The translations under genes were made by a program, and so were the position numbers. The notes beneath the pieces were generated by a model. The model did no database searches. It saw only the letters and a program-made list of their open reading frames with translations, and had not been told where the DNA came from. Positions 48,402 to 58,704 of a stretch of 64,000 nt of DNA are shown piece by piece (within the stretch, counting starts at the first letter, position 1; each line of letters starts with the position of its first letter). Origin of the DNA: Aquilaria yunnanensis. Its lineage: Eukaryota > Streptophyta > Magnoliopsida > Malvales > Thymelaeaceae. The stretch is taken from NCBI GenBank assembly GCA_039654915.1, contig CM077593.1:79836501-79900500 (forward strand), written 5' to 3'.

Positions 48402-49817
48402 TGTTGGGTTTCGGGAGCCAAACAGCGCAGCGGAATTTAACCGAAACCCTCCAGGATCCAAGTGAAACGGGGTAAACCGGGTGTTCGAAAATTTCATACC
48501 TAATTTTCGGTCGAGATCTCTCACTCAACTGTAGAGTCAAATCACAAAACCTGAACAGTTGACGTGTTCAGGCTCTCTACGGTATCCACACGAGCCTCTC
48601 GGGATCACCACGCTTCCACCACGTCCCGGTAGATGCGTTTCTCTTGCGCTCGCAGTGCTAGCTTGCGTCCTCCAAGGAATTGCAAGAGAAGAGTGCGGCT
48701 ATCCTTTTGGGAGGCTAGGGCAAGGAGACCTGCGAATTTCTCACTTAAAAGTTGTATTTATAGTGAGACTCAACTTCCAGGCCTAATGGGTTTCAAAGCC
48801 CTAATCCAATTAGGATTTAATTTCAGGCTTAATAATGGCTCAACTCCTTGGCCCATTATTAATACGAAATTAAAGTGAAACCATAACCCAAATAATTAGC
48901 CCATGCACTCTAATGATCCAAATAGCTCTATGTGTGCGACCCAATAGGCTCTTGCCATGTTGGTAATGATCATAAATCACATTTATGATCATAAGCAATG
49001 AGCGGTGTCTAGCAACACATCATTGCTACCCAAGTGACAAGATTGTCGGTGAATCGACTAAACCTTTATGATCATCACCGATATATGCCATTGTCCCTTT
49101 GTCCAAGATATCAAGACTAAGCACGAGACATGGAATGTGTCACTCTCGTATAACCCAATCTTTGGTTTCTTGATTACCGAGTAGACCAACTTAAACTGAC
49201 GACATTGATATCATATATCAACTCATCGGAGCATGGCCATGCATTTTCTAAGTCTCACTCTATCAAGGGGCCCAAAGATATCACTCCCGTTACATAGGAG
49301 GGACAAATCCCATCTTGATCATACAAATCCCTCCGCATGATATGTGACATACCCAATGACCTCCTTCAAGTTCACTCAGTTACAAGCAACAAAGGAAAGT
49401 ATCAAAGTATGTGACTCACATGTAGGGAACCTTGATGATCTTAGGTTGAAGGACTACATATACCATGATCACTATGAGAATCACTTATGACACTCATATA
49501 ACGATCCATGAAGTGTTCTCATGGTGGGTCGGTCCAGTACACAAGTTCTCCAACTTGTACCCATATGTAGACTACATATCTCATATTAGTCTCCACATAT
49601 GCTAGTCATTATGTATTATTGCAACCCGCTCCACAATAATACTAGACTAGGGACGTTTAAGAATATCATTATTCTAGGGTTACAATTATGTTTATTACGT
49701 TACGCAGAAACAAAACAACAAACAAAATTGCTGGATTAATGCCTCAATAAAATATCATGACTCAATGTGCAAAAATACAATCATCTCATTATTGGCTTTT
49801 TGGGCACAACACTAACA
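48402..49817 (-). mobile_element. Copia 3' LTR
   Basis: Minus-strand 3' LTR, beginning TGTTAGTGTTGTGC and ending CCCGAAACCCAACA. The polypurine tract AAGTGGGAGAT lies just inside (49818-49828). Confidence 0.93.
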
Positions 49818-52800
49818 ATCTCCCACTTGCACTAAAAGCCAATCATCCATGTATCTAATACCGATGGACCTAGAATGACTATCATGCTTCTGCTGCGTAA
49901 GGGGCTTTGTCAGTGGATCAGTAATGTTGCTGTCTGTCGAAGTCCTGCATATCCTTACATCACCCCTCTCGATGATCTCCCTGATGAGATGATAGCGTCG
50001 GAGTATGTGTTTGGATCGCCGGTGAGATTGAGGTTCCTTAGCCTGTGCGATTGCTCCATTATTGTCACAATAGAGCTCTATCGGGTCGACAATGCTTGGA
50101 ACCACTCCAAGTTCAGTGATGAACTTCTTGATCCAAACTGCCTCCTTCGCAGCATCAGAGGTGGCAATGTACTCAGATTCTGTTGTAGAGTCAGCTACTG
50201 TCTCTTGCTTTGAACTCTTCCAGCTCACAGCACCACCACCAATACAAAACACATAACCAGATTGCGATCTAAAATCATCCTTATCGGATTGGAAGCTTGC
50301 ATCGGTGTAACCTCTTACAACGAGCTGATCTTCACCTCCAAAGACCAAGAATGCATCCTTAGTCCTTCGTAAGTACTTAAGGATGTTCTTAACAGCTGTC
50401 CAGTGACTTTCACCGGGGTTTGATTGGTACCTACTCGTCATGCTCAAAGCATATGAGACATCGGGACGAGTACATATCATGGCATACATGATAGATCCAA
50501 TTGCTGAGGCATATGGAATCTTACTCATGCGCTCTCTCTCCTCGGTTGTACCATGTGACATGGGCAAGAATCCTTTCTTGGAATCTTGCATGCTAAACCT
50601 CTTTAGCACCTTGTCAATATATGTACTTTGACTTAGGCCAAGAAGCTTTCTAGATCTATCTCTATAGATCCTGATGCCTAACACATAGGCTGCTTCACCC
50701 AAGTCCTTCATAGAGAAACATTTCCCTAGCCAAGTCTTCACAGACTGTAGCTCAGGAATGTCATTCCCGATGAGTAGCATGTCATCTACATACAATACCA
50801 AGAAGACAATAGCGCTCCCACTAACCTTCTTGTAGACACAAGGTTCATCTTCATTTTTGATAAAACCAAACTCTTTGATTGCATCATCAAAACGAAGATT
50901 CCAACTTCGAGAAGCTTGCTTCAGTCCATAAATGGACCTTTGCAATTTGCACACTTTATTGGCATTCTCAGGAGTGACAAAACCCTCAGGTTATGTCATG
51001 TACACATCCTCAAGTAGCTTTCCATTTAGGAATGCAGTTTTGACATCCATTTGCCATATCTCATAATCATAGTGTGCAGCAATAGCAAATAAAATTTGGA
51101 TGGATTTAAGCATAGCAACTGGTGAAAAAGTTTCATCATAGTCAATACCATGAATTTGCTTGAAACCTTTTGCGACCAATCGTCCCTTAAAGGTAATCAC
51201 ATTACCATCCATGTCAGTTTTCTTCTTGAAAACCCATTTGCACCTTATGGGTTTAACCCCTTCAGGTGGGTCAACCAAAGTCCATACTTGGTTTTCATAC
51301 ATGGATTCCATCTCGGATTTCATGGCCACTAGCCACTTCTCAGAGTCAGGCCCCGACATAGCTTGTTGGTAGGTTGTGGGCTCATCTTGATCCATGAGCA
51401 TCACATCACCTGTGTGAGTCACGAGAAATCCATATCTCTCGGGCTCACGCCAAATCCTACCAGTCCTACGTGGGCTCTGTGCTACAGGAACAGACTCTTG
51501 AACCACAACATCTTGTGGTGTCTGTTCAGGTTCCATTTGAGGTTCGATGTCTCCTTGTTGTTCTTGAATTTCTTCAAGTTCTACTTTCCTCCCACTAGGT
51601 CCTTTAGAGATAAACTCTTTCTCCAAAAAGACACCAGTTCAAGCAACAAACACTTTTTGCTCAGAGGGATTGTAGAAATAGTAACCCTTTGTTTCTTTGG
51701 GATACCCAACAAAAAGGCATTTTTGAGATTTAGGCCCTAGTTTGTCAGAGGATTGACGTTTCACATAAGCGTCACAGCCCCAAATCTTTGTAAAAGACAA
51801 ATTGGGACGCCTCTCACTCCATATCTCATATGGTGTCTTTTGAATCAATTTAGATGGAACTCGGTTTAGTGTAAAAGCGGCTGTCTTTAGAGCATGTCCC
51901 CAAAAGGAGTTTGGAAGGTCAGCTTAACTCATCATGGAGCGAACCATGTCTAACAGAGTTCGATTTCTCCTTTCAGAAACACCATTCCATTGAGGTGTGC
52001 TTGGTGGAGTGAGTTGTGATACTATACCACACTCCTTCAGATAGTCAAGGAATTCTCGATCCAAGTACTCTCCACCTCGATCTGATTGAAGCACTTTGAT
52101 ACTATTCCCGAGTTGATTCTCTACTTCATTCTTGAATTCTTTGAACTTTTCAAAGGATTCTGACTTGTGTCTCATAAGATACACATAGCCATATCTGCTG
52201 AAGTCATCAATGAAAGTAATGAAGTATTGGAAACCTCCTCTAGCTTGTGTAGACATAGGGCCACATACATCACTATGTATGAGTCCTAGTAAGTCATTAG
52301 CCCTTTCACTTTGCCCTGTGAATGGGGCTTTGGTCATCTTGCCCAACAAACATGACTCACATGTCTCATATGATTCAAAATCAAATGAGTCCAAGAGTCC
52401 ATCCTTATGGAGCTTGGATATGCGGGTCTCATTTATATGGCCCAAGCGACAGTGCCAGAGATAGGTCGAGTTTGAATCATTTAATCTGACCTTCTTGGTA
52501 TTCACATTATAGATTGGATCTTCAAGGTCTAGAACATACAATCCATTGCTAAGTTGAGCACTACCATAAAAGATTTCATTCAAATAAATAGAACAACATT
52601 TGTCCTTTATTATAAATGAAAAACCTTTCTTGTCCAAACAAGAAACAGAAATCAAATTTCTACTAATAGTAGGCACAAAGTAGCAGTTGTCTAATTCTAA
52701 AACTAATCCACTAGGTAAAGTGAGAACATAAGTCCTTACGGCTAAGGCAGCAACCCTTGCTCCATTTCCAACACATAGGTCCACTTCACCTCGGGCAAAT

Positions 52801-53753
52801 CTTCTACTTCTACTTAGATCCTGCACATTTGCACAAATGTGAGATCCACATCCAGTATCCAATACCCAAGATGAGGAAGTAGAAAAGTTAGCCTCTATAA
52901 CAAAAATACCTGAAGTGGAAGTCTTACTTCCCTTTTCCTTAGCAAGTTCTTCAAGATAGAGCTTACAGTTGCGCTTCCAGTGTCCAGGTTGCTTACAATG
53001 GAAGCACTCCCCTTCCTTTGCCACACCACCCTTTGGTTTCAGTGCAGCTGAAGAAGAACTAGCATTGGACTTTCCATTAGCTTTATCCTTTTTCTTGTTG
53101 GCTTTTCCTTTTCCCTTGCCCTTTTGAACCATCAAAATGGGCTTAGCCTTTTTAAGGTTTTGCTCAGCAGTTCTCAACATGTTGAGCAATTCAGGGAGGG
53201 ACTTGTCAAGGTCGTTCATGTTATAGTTCATGACGAACTGACTGTAGCTTTCAGGCAACGATTGCAAGACTACATCAATAGCCAACTCTTTCTGAAGAGC
53301 AAGTCCCAAATTCTCAAGATTCTCAATGTACCCAATCATCTTGAGCACATGAGGACCCACGGGACTTCCCTCAGACATCTTGCACTGAAACAATGCCTTA
53401 GAGGTCTCAAACCTCTCATGCCTAGCTTGCTCTTGGAAAAGCATTTTGAGATGTTCGATCATATCGAACGCCCCCATGTTCTCATGTTGCTTCTGAAGCT
53501 CAGATTCCATGGTAATAAGCATGAGGCATGCAACATCAAAAGCATCATCAGAATGCCTCTTGTGAGCATCCCTTTCAGCTCTTGGAGCAGTGGCAGTAAG
53601 CTCATTTGGAATGGGCTGCTCTAGGACATAAGCCTTTCTCTCTTGTTTGAGGACTATCCTCAAGTTTCGGTACCATTTGAGAAAGTTGGTCCCATTCAGT
53701 TTTTCCTTCTCAAGGATCGATTGCAACGAAAGTGTCGATGTGTTTTGTGCCAT
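49818..53753 (-). pseudogene. Copia gag-pol polyprotein, intact except for three stops
   Basis: One long frame of about 1,300 codons. From the ATG at 53753: Gag (starts MAQNTSTLSLQSILEKEKLN); zinc knuckle CFHCKQPGHWKRNC (about 53000-52960); protease WVLDTGCGSHIC (52860); integrase HHCC and core with HSDVCGPM, FIDDFSRYGY, SDRGGEY and WNGVSERRNRTLLDMVRS; RT with KWVFKKKTDMDG, QMDVKTAFLNG and the catalytic YVDDMLLIG; RNase H with YTDASFQSD and SKQETVADSTTESEY. The frame is broken by TAA after SMMS (51923), TGA after VFVA (about 51637) and TAA after VYMT (about 50988); the last two are single C-to-T changes from CGA and CAA. No frameshift was seen. All catalytic residues I can check are present. 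The family looks Tork-like by the Gag start, an inference. Confidence 0.92.
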
Positions 53754-55150
53754 GGTTATCTACAACAGTAAATATGCAGTGTAAGAGTCATGTATTTTAA
53801 TTCATTTAATAAGGACTTTTATTAAACGATACTCCCACTATTTTCCTCAAAATAATAACCCTCGATATTATTTCGGAACACCTCGGCGCTAAGGTATTCT
53901 AGTGGGCCAAGATCCATATTTGACCACAACCTGAGTCAGTTTTGGCTTTTCTCTCAAGTTACAGCTATTTACGTAGGCAACTCCTTGCCAATTGCATCTT
54001 ATGCAACTCTTGGATAGTTGGGTGAACAACACTTGTCCAAGCTCATCTTATGAACTTAAGCCCAACTCTATGCCTCTAAGTCCCTAATCATATTAGGATG
54101 ACTTAGTTAAGTCGAACCCAAAGTTAGCAGTTTGGATATCACTATTATCCCATCGCGCCTTACCAAGATGAACATAGGTGCTTTACTTTGGCAAACCCAC
54201 CTAATGTTGATCAAAGTCTTGACGAGTGCCAACATTTGGAAGGCATCACATTTAATGACTTAATATTTGCTTGAGGGGTTTTTTTTTTTCTTTTGATCTC
54301 ACCAATTTGCTATCTCCGGTTGTTTTATACATGCATCACATACAAATATAAACACATGCATCTCATGCTTACAAGAAATAAATGTGACATGGTTATAGCC
54401 CAAACTATGCGATATTCTCAAGCTAATGAGAATATCATAAAAGCCTAAGAAAAGAAAAGAGTCTTCACAAGCTCCTTCTCTTCCTTTCTTGGTTGCCCTT
54501 TTGTTGTCACCTCCTTGGACATACCACCTTGGACGATCCCATAATGCACCATTACATCAATAATAGAAACCTCGAGTTACATTCGAGGGGAGTAAGGTGA
54601 GAAGAGAATGTACAATGAGAGTGATAAGAAAAGGCACGACTCGCAGGTCGTATTTACAAGTACAACCAATCAAGGGCTATAACCATGAACCATGCTTCAA
54701 ACACCAATCAGCATATCATGTCAAATCTCATTCAACAAAGATGCATGCCAATTTTCACGTGTTGATTAACCAGTTTTTATTTATGTGGCGCTTCGCATAT
54801 GGCGGTCCCGATTGCTTAACCCGAAATCTTCTATTTCGAGAAAGTAGGCACCCGAGACTCCTCCATTCGACCCACCAAAAATACCTTACTTTCGGTGCCC
54901 GAACAGGCCGAATCCGAACAAACCTAGGGTTTTTACAACTATTGCAAGAATCCTAATCCATATAGGTATCTTATACCTATCAATTTCGGGTTAATCTCAT
55001 TAACCAATTTGTGTCATTTCTTCATATATCTCATATGTTCATTACGAATTCCGGTTTCATGCATCATGAATCAATCTAATTAATCATGGCCGAAAACCAA
55101 TCGAACACATAGCATCATGCGATTCAACACTCAATCCCGATTTAGGGTTT
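53754..55150 (-). other. Copia 5' untranslated leader
   Basis: About 1.4 kb between the gag ATG and the primer-binding site, with short polypyrimidine runs near 54276-54296. No conserved protein is visible on either strand. Confidence 0.7.
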
Positions 55151-55170
55151 CACCAGTAGCTCTGATACCA
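55151..55170 (-). other. Copia primer-binding site
   Basis: The minus strand reads TGGTATCAGAGCTACTGGTG directly after the 5' LTR, complementary to the initiator tRNA-Met. Confidence 0.92.
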
Positions 55171-55171
55171 C

Positions 55172-56587
55172 TGTTGGGTTTCGGGAGCCAAACAGCGCAG
55201 CGGAATTTAACCGAAACCCTCCAGGATCCAAGTGAAATGGGGTAAACCGGGTGTTCGAAAATTTCATACTTAATTTTCAGTCGAGATCTCTCACTCAACT
55301 GTAGAGTCGAATCACAAAACTTGAACAGTTGACGTGTTCAGGCTCTCTACAGTATCCACACGAGCCTCTAGGGATCACCACGCTTCCACCACGACCCGGC
55401 AGATGCGTTTCTCTTGCGCTCGCAGTGCTAGCTTGCGTCCTCCAAGGAATTGCAAGAGAAGAGTGCGTCTGTCCTTTTGGGAGGCTAGTGCAAGGAGACC
55501 TGCGAATTTCTCACTTAAAAGTTGTATTTATAGTGAGACTCAACTTCCAGGCCTAATGGGTTTCAAAGCCCTAATCCAATTAGGATTTAATTTCAGGCTT
55601 AATAATGGCTCAACTCCTTGGCCCATTATTAATACGAAATTAAAGTGAAACCATAACCCAAATAATTAGCCCATGCACTCTAATGATCCAAATAGCTCTA
55701 TGTGTGTGACCCAATAGGCTCTTGCCATGTTGGCAATGATCATAAATCACATTTATGATCATAAGCAATGAGCGGTGTCTAGCAACACATCATTGCTACC
55801 CAAGTGACAAGATTGTCGGTGAATCGACTAAACCTTTATGATCATCACCGATATATGCCATTGTCCCTTTGTCCAAGATATCAAGACTAAGCACGAGACA
55901 TGGAATGTGTCACTCTCGTATAGCCCAATCTTTGGTTTCTTGATTACCGAGTAGACCAACTTAAACTGACGACATTGATATCATATATCAACTCATCGGA
56001 GCATGGCCATGCATTTTCTAAGTCTCACTCTATCAAGGGGCCCAAAGATATCACTCCCGTTACATAGGAGGGACAAATCCCATCTTGATCATACAAATCC
56101 CTCCGCATGATATGTGACATACCCAATGACCTCCTTCAAGTTCACTCAGTTACGAGCAACAAAGGAAAGTATCAAAGTGTGTGACTCACATGTAGGGAAC
56201 CTTGATGATCTTAGGTCGAAGGACTACATATACCATGATCACTATGAGAATCACTTATGATACTCATATAACGATCCATGAAGTGTTCTCATGGTGGGTC
56301 GGTCCAGTACACAGGTTCTCCAACTTGTACCCATATGTAGACTACATATCTCATATTAGTCTCCACATATGCTAGTCATTATGTATTATTGCAACCCGCT
56401 CCACAATAATACTAGACTAGGGACGTTTAAGAATATCATTATTCTAGGGTTACAATTATGTTTATTACGTTACGTAGAAACAAAACAACAGACAAAATTG
56501 CTGGATTAATGCCTCAATAAAATATCATGACTTAATGTGCAAAAATACAATCATCTCATGATTGGATTTTTGGGCACAACACTAACA
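55172..56587 (-). mobile_element. Copia 5' LTR
   Basis: 1,416 bp, the same length as its partner with only base substitutions between them. It would carry the element's promoter; I did not locate a convincing TATA box. Confidence 0.93.
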
Positions 56588-56590
56588 CCT

Positions 56591-56935
56591 ATGTCCTTGT
56601 TAGGGTCAGTTAGATTACTTGGTTCCCCAAACTAGTAACCTTTCTAATCAAACTACTTAGCTCCTAGCCAAGTAGCCTATTAAATCCAAGATCAATCCTG
56701 ATAGATGATGCATGTGCATAGCCACTATGGCACACCATCTTTGTCCTGAGTCATCACAGTTGGTATCAGAGTCGACCGCAAACCACGATGGTATGGCATA
56801 GTGGGTGTGCATATGCATCGTCTACCAGGACTAAGCTTGGATTTGAGATGTTACTGGGTTAAAGGCTAAGTAGTCCGATTTGAGAGGTTACTAGTTTAGG
56901 GAACTGAGCAATCCAATTAACCTTAATAAGGACAT
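56591..56935. repeat. Inverted repeat around a tRNA-Met primer-site motif
   Basis: The left arm from 56591 (ATGTCCTTGTTAGGGTCAGT) is complementary to the right arm ending 56935 (TTAATAAGGACAT) over about 150 bp. The roughly 50-base loop contains CATCACAGTTGGTATCAGAG. With the 163-bp modules outside, it forms a larger palindrome later split by the Copia element. Confidence 0.75.
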
Positions 56936-56945
56936 TGGGTGATTT

Positions 56946-57108
56946 TGTAACATCCCCATATCTCACATGGGTAAAACGTAGAAAGCCTTTTGTAGATATA
57001 TAGGCTCAAGTTCCAAAGCATAAGCACCTAGCGCTTATCCTTTTTCAAAGGATAACCCATGTGGTGTGGACAGTTTTCGTTGATCAGCTCTATACTTAGA
57101 TCATTACA
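56946..57108 (+). repeat. 163-bp LTR-like module, right inverted copy, at the end of the insertion
   Basis: Starts TGTAACATCCCC and ends GATCATTACA, directly followed by the AATGA duplication and viral coding sequence. It is the inverted partner of 48217-48379. Confidence 0.78.
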
Positions 57109-57415
57109 AATGAAGAATTAAGAAAGTTGTGTGTCAAATAAATAGCTTATCTAGAAGCCAATGGATTGACTGAAAAATCAAAATCACCATGGTCTTCTTC
57201 AGTATTCTATGTAATGAATGTCGAAGATATTGAAATAAAAGCCCCCAAATTAGTAATTAATTACAAACCTCTAAATAAATTTTTAGAATGGACTAGATAC
57301 CTAATTCCTAATAAAAGAGATTTGCTCAAAAAATTACATATTGCAAAAATCTTTTCAAAATTCAATATGAACACTGGATTTTGGCAAGTTCAAATAGATG
57401 AAAATTACCACACAC
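57109..57415 (+). pseudogene. Pararetrovirus unit 2 reverse transcriptase, central part
   Basis: The viral RT resumes with the second AATGA copy. Within 57166-57415 it shows EKSKSPWSSSVFYVMN, KLVINYKPLNKFL and KIFSKFNMNTGFWQVQI, the RT motifs ahead of the catalytic YxDD block. The conserved Asp of the usual KFDM motif is Asn here. The sequence stops at 57415 where another LTR element is inserted. The catalytic YxDD block and RNase H were not found beyond it. Confidence 0.82.
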
Positions 57416-58704
57416 TGTCATGAGGCAGAAGTTTATAAAAAACCTTCTCAACCTTAACTCCAATCTCACCTGCAAGTGTATAGTGCCAATTGTAGTAGTG
57501 GTGAATTGGGTGTCAATCCCACAAAGAATTGTATGGAAAAGAATCCCATCAAATACCAAGTACAATGACCTTACTTTAGCTAGAGCAAACAAACTGTGGA
57601 AAACAAGGAATAAGAAGCTAAACTACCAAAATTGTGGATTACCCAACCACCAAACCAAACAAACATAACAATTATCCTAAACACGTATTTACAAAGTTTC
57701 TAAGGAATTCAAACCAATGGCCTGCTAAATAGACATAGCTTTGACACAAGTACCTACCTAACCCAAATATACAGTATTAACCCTTATCTCTCAAGATAGA
57801 GCCAATTAGTTCCTTAGAATCCCATTAGACATTCTGATGCTAATCAGTTGTCCTAGAATCCATTAAGCTCAAGTTCTCCTTTAAGGCCTTGTAGGAATAA
57901 TAGTTTTCTCAAATCTACCAACTACTCACACTTTATTAGCCCTCTTCTAACCTTGGAAACCTCTGTCGAGCCTTTCCTAAGCCTAACAAGTTGTTCAACA
58001 CAAGTGGCCAACAAATGAAGAACACATTCAAGCATAAGCTAAAAGAGCCAACAAATAATCAATAGGTTATGTATTTACAAGCATCAAATCATCCCAAATG
58101 GTTCACAACATCCATGGAAATAACAAATCTACACATATTTACAAGAATCTCAAACTAAAGAAAAAGAAGAGTAAGGGTTAGAAGAACCAAATCCAAGTAG
58201 AAATCCTTGTTGTAGAAGAGCTTCCACTCTAATCTAAGTAAGAATCTCTATCAAATCAGCCTCCTAGCTCTCTAAAGCAAGAAAACCCTAAGAAAACTAG
58301 CCAAAAAATAAGTCTGAAGGGTTTGGGATCGAAGGGGATCCTCTCTAACAGCTTTTTGCTGATAATTTTTATAAACAGAATAGGTCTCGGCGTCGCATCA
58401 CCAAGACTCGACAGCACAGACACTTTTTAGTATTTGACCATAACTTTGGGCACAGGTGTGCGATTGATGTAATTCAATAGCCCACTCAAAGCTAAGAAGA
58501 AGAGCTATAACTTTTATGCATTTACCCAAGCTAAATCTGCTAAGAATGGCTCCAAAAATTGATTGCAAGTTACCCTTCGTTTGCTCCAATCGCCTTCACC
58601 TGCAAAAACATGAGAATAACACTAAAAGGACACTAAATTCTAACAATTATTGCTATGAAGTACACAAGGAAAGGTTAAATGATAGACATGCCATGCACTT
58701 AACA
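57416..58704 (-). mobile_element. 3' LTR of the non-autonomous element
   Basis: Minus-strand LTR starting TGTTAAGTGC and ending CATGACA, adjacent to the polypurine tract at 58705-58716. No coding sequence. Confidence 0.88.

Larger units (their letters stand above)
48402..56587 (-). mobile_element. Nearly complete Ty1/Copia retrotransposon
   Basis: An 8.2-kb element with LTRs of equal length (1,416 bp; 48402-49817 and 55172-56587), a tRNA-Met primer-binding site, a full gag-pol order and a polypurine tract. Flanks are ACTAT and CCTAT (one mismatch). By eye the LTRs differ at about 25 positions (about 1.8%), suggesting an insertion about a million years old or less under commonly used plant rates. 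It is inserted in one arm of the palindrome at the chromovirus right end. Confidence 0.93.
38424..57108 (-). mobile_element. 18.7-kb insertion: Ty3/gypsy chromovirus with nested Copia elements
   Basis: A single target duplication, AATGA (38419-38423 and 57109-57113), brackets the whole insertion inside viral reverse transcriptase sequence. Read on the minus strand from right to left it holds a palindromic terminal region, primer-binding site, gag, protease, RT, RNase H, integrase, chromodomain, polypurine tract and a 3.4-kb 3' LTR. Two Copia-derived insertions lie within. The two ends of the insertion are not the same sequence, which is abnormal for an LTR element. Confidence 0.75.

Noticed and set aside
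53124..53624. Plus-strand open frame of 166 codons inside Copia
   Set aside because: Exactly antisense to the Gag coding frame, which has clear family motifs. A shadow frame.
55329..55648. Plus-strand open frame of 104 codons, also present at 48559-48878
   Set aside because: It lies in both Copia LTRs, antisense to the element. Its repetition is explained by LTR duplication, not by selection for a gene.
56758..56769. TTGGTATCAGAG as the primer-binding site of an additional intact LTR element
   Set aside because: It lies in the loop of an inverted repeat with no coding region after it and no matching LTR pair in direct orientation.
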